The translations under genes and the position numbers were made by a program. The notes below the pieces were generated by a model. It worked only from the letters and a program-made list of their open reading frames with translations, was not told the DNA's origin and did no database searches. A DNA stretch of 7,964 bases from an uncultured Porphyromonadaceae bacterium (GTDB lineage Bacteria > Bacteroidota > Bacteroidia > Bacteroidales > Muribaculaceae), in assembly GCA_905193395.1 (NCBI GenBank), contig CAJJOO010000053.1, positions 1-7,964 of the forward strand, in the 5' to 3' direction. Positions 1 to 7,900 of the stretch are shown here, piece after piece (the stretch's first letter is position 1; every line of letters starts with the position of its first letter).

Positions 1-445
1 GGTGGGTCCACAGGCGTGTGAGTCGGGGCAGCAGGTACTGGTACTGGGCCAGTTCCACCTGTGTTTTTGCGTGGGCCGTCTGGGCGCGGCGGGCGAATAT
101 GTCGAGAATCAGGCTCGTGCGGTCCAGAATCTTCACTTTCAGTTCCTTTTCGAGGTTCGACACCTGCTTCGAGGTGAGTTCGTCGTCGAAAATAACCATG
201 CCGACGTCGTTTGGTTCCAGAAAGGCGGCGATTTCTTCCAGTTTGCCTTTTCCCACGAAGGTGCGGGGATTGGGATAGTCCAGACGCTGTGTGAAGCGGC
301 CCACGGTGACGGCGCCGGCCGTGTCGGCCAGGAATTCCAGTTCGTCAAGGTATTCCTTGACGCGCGCCTCGTCCTGCGAGGGCGTGATGAGGCCTACGAG
401 CACGGCGCGTTCGCTGGCCTCCTGTGTTATGATGAATTCTTTCAT
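1..445 (-). CDS. hflX: HflX, ribosome-associated GTPase (3' end beyond window)
   Basis: HflX is a translational GTPase of the OBG-HflX group. It binds the ribosome and splits stalled 70S particles under stress. Only the first 148 residues are visible, starting at the ATG at 445-443; the frame stays open to the left edge. What is seen is the N-terminal HflX domain: the family motif GKGKLEEI at residues 65-72, the stretch VIFDDELTSKQVSNLEKEL at 84-102, LDRTSLILDIFARRAQT at 107-123 and the ELAQYQYLLPRL linker helix at 131-142. The G domain (G1-G5 loops), which would prove nucleotide binding, lies outside the window, because the full family is usually over 350 residues. The gene begins 52 bases after the ABC exporter stop on the same strand and no separate promoter is visible in that gap, so cotranscription is inferred. 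The family call is secure; intactness of the rest cannot be judged. Confidence 0.95.
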   Translation of the reverse strand, partial: MKEFIITQEASERAVLVGLITPSQDEARVKEYLDELEFLADTAGAVTVGRFTQRLDYPNPRTFVGKGKLEEIAAFLEPNDVGMVIFDDELTSKQVSNLEKELKVKILDRTSLILDIFARRAQTAHAKTQVELAQYQYLLPRLTRLWTH

Positions 446-497
446 ATTCTGTAATAACGGACTCGGTCGGGATAAGGTTCGGACAAGTCGGCGGCTG

Positions 498-2321
498 TCA
501 GAGCGACTGCATTTCCACCAGGCGGCGGTAGTGGCCGTTGAGGGCCATCAGTTGCTCGTGTGTGCCGCGTTCCACAATGCGGCCCTCGTGGAGCACGCAG
601 ATCAGCGAGGCGTCGCGGATGGTGCTGAGGCGGTGGGCGATGACAATGGTGGTGCGGTCGCGCATCAGGCGTTCGAGGGCTTCCTGCACCAGTTTCTCGC
701 TTTCGGTGTCGAGGGCCGAGGTTGCCTCGTCGAGAATCAGCAGGGGAGGATTTTTCAGGATTGCGCGGGCAATGGACAGGCGCTGGCGCTGGCCGCCGGA
801 CAGGCGGCAGCCGCGGTCGCCGATGGGGGTGTCGTAGCCCTGCTCGCTCTCCATGATGAAATCGTGGGCGTTGGCAATGCGTGCGGCGGCCACCTGCTCG
901 CGGGTGGCCGATTCCACGCCGAAGGTTATGTTATTATAAAAGGTGTCGTTGAAGAGGATGGCTTCCTGGTTCACGTTGCCCATGATTCCGCGCAGGTCGG
1001 CCACGCGCATGTCGCGGATATCGGTGCCGTCGATGCGGATGCTGCCCGATGCCACGTCGTAGAAGCGCGGGATGAGGTCGGCCAGCGTGGTTTTGCCCGA
1101 GCCGCTCTGGCCCACCAGGGCCACGGTGGAGCCGGCCGGGATGTCCAGGTCGATGTCGTGTAGCACTTCGTGGTCGCCGTAGGCGAAATTCACCCCGCGC
1201 AGTTCGATGCCATGTTTCAGGGCCGGTGCGGCCGATGGCTTGTCGGGGTCGGTGATGGGGTTGGTGGTGTTGAGAATCTTGTCGATACGTTCCATAGATG
1301 CCAGGCCTTTCTGCACGGCGTAGGCACCCTTGGAGAATTCCTTGGCCGGATTGATTATCGAGTAGAAAATCACCATATAGTAGATGAACGACGCGGCGTT
1401 CATCGACGAGTGGCCCGAGAGAATCAGCGAGCCGCCGAACCATAGGATTATCGCGATTGCCGTGGTGCCGAGGAACTCGCTCATGGGGTGGGCGAGCACC
1501 TGGCGGCGGAACACGCGGGTGGTGATGTCGCAGAACACCTGGTTTTCGCGGTGGAAGCGGGCGCGCACCTTGCCTTCAGCGTTGAAGGCCTTGATCACGC
1601 GCAGGCCGCCCAGGGTTTCCTCGATGTTGGCCATCAGCAGGCCCCACTGGTTCTGCGCTTCCAGAGACTGGCGTTTCAGCCGTTTGCCGATACGGCCCAT
1701 CACGATGCCGGCCAAGGGCAGCAGGATGAACACGAACAGTGTCAGTTGCCACGAAATGGCAATCATCATCGCCAGGCACACCACAATCATTACGGGATTC
1801 TTGAAAATCATGTCCAGCGAGGCCATGATGGAGTTCTCTACCTCGGCCACGTCGCCGCTCATACGCGCCATCACATCGCCCTTGCGCTCGGAGGTGAAGA
1901 ACGAAATCGGCAGAGTGGTGATTTTGTCGTAGACCCAGTTGCGTATGTCGCGTACCACGCCAGTGCGCAGCGGGATGATATAGTACGAGGCGAGATAGGT
2001 GGTGCCTGTTTTCAGCGCCGTCATCACCACCAGTGCCGCCGCAAGCAGCGCCAGGGTGGTCGACGCGCCGAAGCCGGCGATGGATTCCTGGGTGTAGTAG
2101 TAGAAATTGTTCACCGTCACCTCTTTCAGCGAACCCGAGCCGACAGGCATGTAGACATAGGTCGCTTCCTTGATTTTGAACAGCATCTCCAGGATGGGGA
2201 TAATCAGGGCAAAGGAGAACAGAGTGAGGAAGGCTGCCAGAATATTGAAAAATATGTTCAGCAGCAGGTATTTGCGGTATGGCGGCACGAATCGCCGCAG
2301 TATTTGTAGGAATTCCTTCAT
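498..2321 (-). CDS. MsbA-like ABC exporter, fused membrane and ATPase domains
   Basis: This is a 607-residue half-transporter of the type I exporter fold, expected to act as an inner-membrane homodimer. Residues 20-325 form the transmembrane domain, with hydrophobic segments near 20-45, 88-112, 172-190, 191-209, 284-302 and 309-326. An insert of about 40 residues between the first two (46-87) faces the periplasm. The ATPase domain follows. It has an A-loop Tyr at 381, Walker A GQSGSGKTT at 404-412, Q-loop Gln at 452, signature LSGGQ at 507-511, Walker B LLILDE at 527-532, D-loop SALD at 535-538 and switch His at 563. All catalytic motifs are intact, so the protein should be active. MsbA flips lipid A core in other Gram-negatives; that substrate is plausible here but not shown, and other lipids or drugs are possible. 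The ATG at 2321 gives a normal family N-terminus (a membrane-proximal MKEF helix) and sits about 25 bases downstream of the predicted start of transcription. The gene leads an apparent operon with hflX. Confidence 0.95.
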   Translation of the reverse strand: MKEFLQILRRFVPPYRKYLLLNIFFNILAAFLTLFSFALIIPILEMLFKIKEATYVYMPVGSGSLKEVTVNNFYYYTQESIAGFGASTTLALLAAALVVMTALKTGTTYLASYYIIPLRTGVVRDIRNWVYDKITTLPISFFTSERKGDVMARMSGDVAEVENSIMASLDMIFKNPVMIVVCLAMMIAISWQLTLFVFILLPLAGIVMGRIGKRLKRQSLEAQNQWGLLMANIEETLGGLRVIKAFNAEGKVRARFHRENQVFCDITTRVFRRQVLAHPMSEFLGTTAIAIILWFGGSLILSGHSSMNAASFIYYMVIFYSIINPAKEFSKGAYAVQKGLASMERIDKILNTTNPITDPDKPSAAPALKHGIELRGVNFAYGDHEVLHDIDLDIPAGSTVALVGQSGSGKTTLADLIPRFYDVASGSIRIDGTDIRDMRVADLRGIMGNVNQEAILFNDTFYNNITFGVESATREQVAAARIANAHDFIMESEQGYDTPIGDRGCRLSGGQRQRLSIARAILKNPPLLILDEATSALDTESEKLVQEALERLMRDRTTIVIAHRLSTIRDASLICVLHEGRIVERGTHEQLMALNGHYRRLVEMQSL

Positions 2322-2352
2322 TCTTCTGTTTCGGAAAAAATAATCGCGACTG

Positions 2353-2384
2353 CAAAGATAGCAATTTTCCGCAAGGCTGGCAAA
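2353..2384 (-). promoter_or_regulatory. Promoter for the ABC exporter-hflX operon
   Basis: Read on the minus strand, TTTG (2384-2381) is followed by exactly 20 bases and then TATCTTTG (2360-2353). This matches the Bacteroidetes primary sigma consensus TTTG, 19-21 bases, TAnnTTTG at every fixed position. Transcription should begin around 2346, leaving a short untranslated leader before the ATG at 2321. The motif match is seen directly; activity is inferred. Confidence 0.85.
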
Positions 2385-2391
2385 CCGCCGA

Positions 2392-2423
2392 TTTGCGCGA
2401 TTGCGAAAGTTTCGTTAACTTTG
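2392..2423 (+). promoter_or_regulatory. Promoter for the PASTA-rluD-DUF2284 operon
   Basis: TTTG at 2392-2395, a 20-base spacer and TAACTTTG at 2416-2423 match every fixed position of the Bacteroidetes primary sigma consensus. The predicted start of transcription is near 2429, about 20 bases before the ATG at 2451. Its -33 element is 7 bases from the -33 element of the minus-strand promoter, so both RNA polymerases would contact nearly the same DNA. It also settles the start of the PASTA gene, because the upstream in-frame TTG at 2421 lies inside the -7 element. Confidence 0.87.
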
Positions 2424-2450
2424 TGGCCGAGTTCTCACTACGATATATCT

Positions 2451-3098
2451 ATGTGGAATAAACTGAAAACCTTCTATACAGCCCATCCCGTGTGGTCGGG
2501 GCTTATCGCGATGTTCCTGGCCACCGTCGTTATCGTATGGCTGTGCATGCTCTTCCTCGATGTCTGGACACATCACGGCGACACCTCCACCGTGCCGCAA
2601 ATCAAGGATATGCCCTACGCACAGGCCCGGGAGACCCTCGAAAACCATGGCCTGAAAATCGAGATTTCAGATTCGCTCTACGATAAGTCCGTGGCCCCGG
2701 GCACCGTGATGGAGTCCTGGCCCAAGGCCGGAGCCGTAGTGAAGGCCGGCCGCAGTGTCTACGTAACGGTCACGGCTTTCTCGCCCAAGCACATAACCAT
2801 TTCGATGCCTGTCACCGGAGTGTCTGTGCGCCAGGCTGTTTCATATCTCTCGGCCATGGGCGTGACATCCATCCGCTATGTCAACGTGCCCTCGGAATAT
2901 CCCGACCTCGTGGAGCATGCCCATGCCCAGGGACGTCCCATCGGCGTCGGCTCGGTGATTCCCGTAGATGCCGAGGTTGTGCTTGAAGTCGGCGTTCCCA
3001 TGGCCGCTCCCGCAGACTCGCTGGCCGTGGATTCAATCGCCGCCGAGGCCGCCATCGAGCAGGAACTCTCCGGACAGTCCTCATATCAGGAAATATGA
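2451..3098 (+). CDS. Membrane-anchored PASTA domain protein
   Basis: The 215-residue protein has a short cytoplasmic N-terminus, one transmembrane segment at about residues 14-37 and then an extracytoplasmic part, giving an N-in, C-out single-pass topology. Residues 46-108 form a clear PASTA repeat: VPQIKDMPYAQARETLENHG, followed by an SDSLYDKSVAPGTVMESWPKAG core and a closing VYVTVTA strand. Residues 116-183 look like a second, more diverged PASTA unit (PVTGVSVRQAVSYLSAMG, then GVGSVIPVDAEVVLEVG). The last 30 residues are Ala/Ser/Glu-rich and probably disordered. PASTA domains bind peptidoglycan fragments or help assemble cell-wall enzymes, usually on Ser/Thr kinases or penicillin-binding proteins; here there is no kinase or transpeptidase domain. 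A periplasmic wall-associated role is inferred. The ATG at 2451 was chosen because it follows the promoter at a normal distance. The stop overlaps the rluD start as ATGA, which suggests coupled translation. Confidence 0.88.
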   Translation: MWNKLKTFYTAHPVWSGLIAMFLATVVIVWLCMLFLDVWTHHGDTSTVPQIKDMPYAQARETLENHGLKIEISDSLYDKSVAPGTVMESWPKAGAVVKAGRSVYVTVTAFSPKHITISMPVTGVSVRQAVSYLSAMGVTSIRYVNVPSEYPDLVEHAHAQGRPIGVGSVIPVDAEVVLEVGVPMAAPADSLAVDSIAAEAAIEQELSGQSSYQEI

Positions 3099-4195
3099 CC
3101 GACGGCCCCTACGAACCGCTGCCGCCCGTGCCCGACGCCGACATATGCGATGCCGACACACCGCAGCCCGTGGTGATTATCGACGGCGACGACGAGCGCG
3201 AACTCTACGAACATTTCCGTTTCGTGGCCGACCGCGGCCAGGCCCTTCTCCGCGTCGACAAATTCCTCGTGGAGCGCCTTCAGAAATCGTCGCGAAACCG
3301 TGTACAGCAGGCCGCCGAGGCCGGCTGCATCCTGGTGAACGGCCGTCCCGTCCGCAGCAACTACCGCGTAAAGCCTCTCGATGTGGTTCAGGTGGTGATG
3401 GACCGCCCGCGCTATGATTTCGAGGTGGTGGCCGAAAATATTCCCCTGGACATCGTCTACGAGGACGACACCGTCCTGGTGGTCAACAAGCCCGCCGGCC
3501 TCGTGGTTCACCCCGGCCACGGCAACTACTCAGGCACGCTGGTCAACGCCCTGGCCTGGCATTTCAAGGACAATCCCGACTACGATGTCAAGGACCCCCG
3601 CATGGGGCTGGTGCACCGTATCGACAAAGATACATCGGGCCTGCTGGTCGTGGCCAAGACCCCCGATGCCAAGACCGATCTCGGCCGCCAGTTCTTCAAC
3701 AAGACCACACGCCGTGAATATGTCGCCGTGGTGTGGGGGCGTCCAGACCCGCCCGCAGGCCGCATCGAGGGAAATATCGACCGCAATCCCCGCGACCGCC
3801 TTCAGATGGCTGTCTTTCCCGCCGGCGGCGACAGGGGCAAGCATGCCGTGACACATTATGCCACCGTCGAGAATCTTACCCATGTCAGCGTGGTGAAATG
3901 CGTCCTCGAGACCGGTCGCACCCACCAGATCCGCGTTCATATGCAACACATCGGCCATCCGCTCTTCAACGATGCCCGCTACGGCGGCGACAAGGTGCTG
4001 CGCGGCGTCCCCTCGGCGGCCTACCGCACTTTTGTGGCCTCGTGCATGGACATCTGCCCGCGCCAGGCCCTGCATGCCCGTACCCTGGGCTTCCGCCATC
4101 CCGCCACGGGGCAGGAAATGGATTTCAGCGCTCCGCTGCCTGCCGACATGGAGGCCCTGATTGACCGCTGGCGCCATTACGCCGCCTCGCACTGA
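3095..4195 (+). CDS. rluD: RluD-type 23S rRNA pseudouridine synthase
   Basis: The enzyme converts uridines to pseudouridine in 23S rRNA; in RluD these are the helix 69 positions at the subunit interface. The 366-residue protein has an acidic N-terminal extension (1-45), an S4 RNA-binding domain (about 50-103, including LRVDKFLVERL and the GCILVNGRPVRSNYRV turn) and the RluA-family catalytic domain (about 115-355). The catalytic motif HRIDKDTSG is at 174-182, with Asp177 as the expected catalytic residue. NKPAGLVVHPG at 131-141 and the late motif ETGRTHQIRVHMQHIGHPL at 272-290 are also intact. Length is normal for the RluC/RluD group. Without a tree, RluD versus another RluA-family member with an S4 domain is a judgement from the S4 domain and the gene's companions. 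It overlaps the PASTA stop by four bases and lies 11 bases before the next gene. Confidence 0.93.
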   Translation: MTDGPYEPLPPVPDADICDADTPQPVVIIDGDDERELYEHFRFVADRGQALLRVDKFLVERLQKSSRNRVQQAAEAGCILVNGRPVRSNYRVKPLDVVQVVMDRPRYDFEVVAENIPLDIVYEDDTVLVVNKPAGLVVHPGHGNYSGTLVNALAWHFKDNPDYDVKDPRMGLVHRIDKDTSGLLVVAKTPDAKTDLGRQFFNKTTRREYVAVVWGRPDPPAGRIEGNIDRNPRDRLQMAVFPAGGDRGKHAVTHYATVENLTHVSVVKCVLETGRTHQIRVHMQHIGHPLFNDARYGGDKVLRGVPSAAYRTFVASCMDICPRQALHARTLGFRHPATGQEMDFSAPLPADMEALIDRWRHYAASH

Positions 4196-4206
4196 TACCC
4201 GGCAAG

Positions 4207-4731
4207 ATGACTTTCCGTACCCTCACAGCCCGCATCACCTCCGCCGGCCTGCTGGCCGGCTACCGTCGCCCGGCCGAGTTCATGGCCCGCTGCCGCGAAT
4301 GTCCCTCTTTTGCTGCCACCTGGCAATGCCCTCCACTGGCCGCCGACCCGCTCGACGAGCCTTTCACCGAGGCCGTTGTTGTCACCGTCGAGGTCTGTCT
4401 CGACGAGGCCGAACGCTGCAGTCTTGCCGCTACCGATGTAATGGCCCGGGCATCCGCCCTGCTCGGCGAGGAACTTGCCCGTCGCGCCCGCGAACCCGGC
4501 GGGCGCACGCTCTGCGGCATCGGCCCGTGCCGGCTCTGCGACCCGCAGCCCTGTACACGTCCCGAGGGACGCCCCTGCCGCCATCCGAAACTGGTGTCGC
4601 CGTCGCTCGAAGCCTGCGGAATTGATGTCGTGGCTCTGGTGCGCGACCTCCACGGCATATGCCTGCAATGGGGTGCCGACGGCCTGCTGCCCGCGACGCT
4701 TACAGCCACCGGCGCCTGCCTGTATTCATAA
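4207..4731 (+). CDS. DUF2284 cysteine-rich putative metal-binding protein
   Basis: A soluble protein of 174 residues with no signal peptide or membrane segment. Two cysteine clusters are visible. The first is CRECPSFAATWQCPP at residues 29-43, with Cys29, Cys32 and Cys41. The second is CGIGPCRLCDPQPC followed by GRPCRHP, with Cys103, 108, 111, 116 and 124, then PSLEACGIDV with Cys137. This arrangement and the G-C-C-C / CRHP / SLEA.GIDV signature are those of DUF2284, annotated as predicted metal-binding. The number and spacing of cysteines would suit an iron-sulfur cluster or zinc, but the metal and the reaction are unknown. It is the last gene of the operon, 11 bases after rluD, so it is probably cotranscribed. 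No functional link to pseudouridylation is known to me. The ATG at 4207 gives the complete first cluster and a normal short N-terminus. Confidence 0.85.
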   Translation: MTFRTLTARITSAGLLAGYRRPAEFMARCRECPSFAATWQCPPLAADPLDEPFTEAVVVTVEVCLDEAERCSLAATDVMARASALLGEELARRAREPGGRTLCGIGPCRLCDPQPCTRPEGRPCRHPKLVSPSLEACGIDVVALVRDLHGICLQWGADGLLPATLTATGACLYS

Positions 4732-4775
4732 AAAAGTTAAAATTCCGTTCCTGCCGCGTTTTTTACCATAAAATA

Positions 4776-4806
4776 ATTGCAATATGGAAAAAAACATGTA
4801 AATTTG
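4776..4806 (+). promoter_or_regulatory. Promoter for the BspA-like surface protein gene
   Basis: ATTG at 4776-4779 (one mismatch to TTTG), a 19-base spacer and TAAATTTG at 4799-4806 fit the Bacteroidetes primary sigma pattern. Transcription would start near 4812. The gene's ATG is at 4946, which leaves a leader of about 130 bases, far longer than the roughly 20-25 base leaders of the other two promoters in this window. Confidence 0.72.
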
Positions 4807-4811
4807 CGTGT

Positions 4812-4945
4812 GATTATCCCCGCCGGCAACTGCTTCTGCCGCGGATTGTCTTGAAACAACATTCTCCCCGCGCCTGTGCGCGACGTCCTTAAATAGCCTT
4901 AAATCAACTTTTTAATATCCTATCAACAACCTAATTAATCCAATT
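4812..4945 (+). promoter_or_regulatory. Structured 5' leader of the BspA-like gene
   Basis: The predicted untranslated leader has a GC-rich first half and an A/T-rich second half. The first half can form a hairpin with arms 4820-4828 and 4837-4844 (eight pairs, one bulged C at 4823). A weak one (TTGT 4846-4849 with ACAA 4856-4859) follows, then a perfect five-pair hairpin CGCGC/GCGCG (4869-4873 with 4878-4882, loop CTGT). After it comes a tandem repeat of CCTTAAAT (4887-4894 and 4897-4904), then an unstructured A/T-rich stretch up to the ATG, as is common before well-translated Bacteroidetes genes. It could stabilise the mRNA or carry a regulatory switch; no known riboswitch or RNA-thermometer family is recognised, and the hairpins may be incidental. 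Confidence 0.4.
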
Positions 4946-7900
4946 ATGAGAATTTCTACTCTGCTCAAATCAGGGCTTCTCCGCAGTGTGGCCGTTACGG
5001 CTGTTCTGGGGATGGGTTATGCCGTCCAGGCTCAAACCTTCGTTCACGAAGGCCTGATTTACAAAGTGTCGAAGGGTGCGGTTGCCGTACAGAAACCCGG
5101 CACCAAACTCACTTCGGGTACCGCTCCCACAGACTATACGGGTGCAATCTCCGTTCCCAAGAGTGTTTCTTACAACGGTAAGAACTACAATGTTGCCTCG
5201 ATTGCCGGTTCGGCTTTCGCCAACACCTCGATTACTTCCATCACCATCGCCGACGGCAATGCTATTGATATCGGCCGCGGGGCTTTCATGAACTGCCAGC
5301 AACTGGAGACTGTGGTCCTCAACAACGACCTTCCCTCCATGAAAGGCAACCTCTTCCAGGGCTGCTCCAAACTGCGCACCATCACCATCCCCGGCAGTGT
5401 CACGACTGTCCCCAACCTCACCTTCGGTGACAATATCATCAAAGTTGACGGCGAGGACGTGACCCTCAAATGCGAGGCTCTCGAAGAAATCATCTTTGCT
5501 GAGAGCGACCAGCCTCTGACTTTCAACCGCGAGGCTTTCGGTACCGTCGTTAACCTCAAGCACGTTGTCATCAACCGCCCCATGGCCGAAATCTCCGCTA
5601 CCGACAGCAAGGCCTTCCGCGGTGTGAAGACCCTCGAATCCGTTGAAATCGGCGCTAAGTGCGACGGCCTGTATTCCGCTATGTTCGAGAACTGCGTGAA
5701 CCTCTCCAGCCTGGTTCTTGGCCCCAATGTTGCCTCTTTCGGCTATAACGCCCTGGCCAACACCGCCCTTACCGACGTTGTTATTCCCGCAAATGTAACA
5801 GCGCTTGCCAGCGGTCTGATGATGGGTTGCACCAAACTCACATCCGTAACCCTCCCCGAGGGTCTCAAGACCATTGACGCAATGGCTTTCGCCAACTCCG
5901 CTCTGAGCGAAATCAACTTCCCCTCCACCCTCACCTCCATCGGTAACCTCGCATTCTCCGGAACACAACTTTCCGGCGAACTCGTTCTTCCCGAAGGTCT
6001 GAAGAGCGTGGGCGAGCAGACATTCGCCAACATCGCCGGCCTCACATCCGTCAAGATTCCCGCTTCCGTAACTTCCATCCAGGGCGGTGCATTCATGCGT
6101 TGCACCAACATCGCCAAGTTTGATGTTGCTGCCGAAAACGAAGTCTATACCACCACTCCCGACGGTTCCGCCCTCATCACAAAGGACGGCAAGACTCTCG
6201 TGGCCTACGCAGCCGCTTCGCCCAACACCACTCTCGAAGGCGACTATGAGTCTGTAGGCAACTACGCCCTCTACGGCGCTACCAACCTCACCAAGGTTAA
6301 CCTGCCCAACTGTAAGAACTGGGGTGCCTACGCTCTGAGCCGTTCCGGTATCACCGAACTCACTGTCGCCGGTGCCGTTGACCGCTACGTGGCCGACTCC
6401 TGCCCCGCTCTGAAAAAACTCACCGTCCTCTGCGACAACGTTCCCGTGGGTGTGGCAGCCAACTGCCCCGAACTCACCGAGGTCGTTCTCAATCCCCAGA
6501 CCCTCATCGTCCGTCAGGACGCATTCCTCAACTGCGCCAAACTCACTGACCTGAACCTCGGCAGCATCCTCGTTATCCTCGAGGCCGACTGCTTCAAGGG
6601 TTCGGGTGTCAAGAACCTCACCGTCGCTTCCTACTATCCTCCCGTGACCGCCGCAGGCGTATTCACCGAGGGCCTGACCATCGACGTGACCGTTCCCGCC
6701 GACCTCGTTGACGCCTACAAGGCAGCCGCCGGCTGGTCCTTCCTCAACATCAAGGGCGACGCCAACCTCGTTGCCGCCGGTAAGGAACTCACCATGCCTC
6801 ACGGTCTCTACTATGCCGGTGACGACAACCAACTCCACTGCCTCTATGCCGACGGTCAGGAAGACACCTACATTGTCGACCTGCCCCACATGTTCCAGAT
6901 CGCCCAGTTCAACAACCGTATCTACGGCGCAAGCCCCGGTGTCAAGTTCTGGTACTCCGCTTCTTCCGGCAACGAAGGCGACGGCAAACTCTTCTACATC
7001 TCCACCATCGACGGTCACACCTTCCAGGCTACCGTGCTTGACAACGCCGGCAACAACGCCTACAAGGACCCCAACGGCCTCTACATCTACGGCTCGACCC
7101 TCTACGTGAACGACCGCAACGTCGCCGTCCTCAAGATTGACGCCAACGATATCGCTCTTCCTCAGGACTATCCCTCGTGGATGGAAAACAACTGGATGCC
7201 TTTCTACAACCAGGAATGGTCTTACGGCTGTATCAAGTGCGGCTTCGCCATCACTCCCGACCTCAATGCCGACGGCACTTTCGCCGACGCCACCACCGGT
7301 CCCCTCTACTGGCTGCCCATGAAGTATAACGGTTGCGGTCTCTATACTTTCCACGAAAACAACATCGGTTCGTCGGCAGGTGCAGGTCCCCGTGAAGGCG
7401 CCAACGCCTACCTCACCAACGTGAACCTCATCGCCACCGCCTGGGCTTTCGACCAGAAACACGGCGACATCTACCTCTATATCGACAACTCCGGTTCGAC
7501 CGAGGCCAACATGATCAAGGGTGGTCTCTATCGCTTCAAGATTGCCGACATGCTCAAGAATCCGAATCCCTCGGCCGACGACTTTGCCGCTGCCCTCAAC
7601 CTCCAGCTCATCGACGGTTCGCCCGTGAAGTATGAAGGCAACGCCACCAACGAGCACGTAGGTATCTCGCAACTCTCCATCGACGAAGACGGTGAATACC
7701 TCTACTGGTGCTACCGCGCTCCCTCGCCCGAAGAGGCTGCCGCAAACGAAGCACAGGACTACAAGGCTCAGTCCGCCGGTAAATACTGGTGGGCCGACAA
7801 GTACGATGCCGAGAATCCTCTGCACCAGTCCGGTATCAAGCGTATCCACCTCGGCGAGGCTGCTCCCGTGGTTGAAATGGTCAAGGCAGGCGTAACCGGC

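Noticed and set aside
291..1163. Plus-strand open frame of 290 codons over hflX and the ABC exporter
   Set aside because: It spans two well-supported minus-strand genes and their gap, and its translation resembles no family; it is a shadow of GC-rich codons.
1488..2309. Plus-strand open frame of 273 codons within the ABC exporter
   Set aside because: Complement shadow rich in His, Gln and Arg, with no domain; the minus-strand frame carries all exporter motifs.
434..2321. hflX and the exporter both begin with nearly the same 12 bases encoding MKEF
   Set aside because: The similarity ends after four codons and the proteins are unrelated; probably chance.
2421..2450. Upstream TTG start for the PASTA protein
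   Set aside because: The TTG lies inside the -7 promoter element, so it would not be in the mRNA; the ATG at 2451 gives a sensible membrane protein start.
4732..4775. Intrinsic terminator after the DUF2284 gene
   Set aside because: There is a T-run at about 4759-4764, but I could not find a stable GC-rich stem directly before it, so no terminator is claimed.
4659..4892. Short plus-strand frame of 77 codons crossing the end of the DUF2284 gene
   Set aside because: It overlaps a real gene in another frame, crosses the promoter and leader, and has no recognisable feature.
4970..7849. Minus-strand open frame of 959 codons as a real gene
   Set aside because: It is codon-aligned with the clear BspA-like gene, its translation is a low-complexity Val/Gly/Glu-rich mirror of that protein, and its openness is explained by missing TTA, CTA and TCA sense codons.
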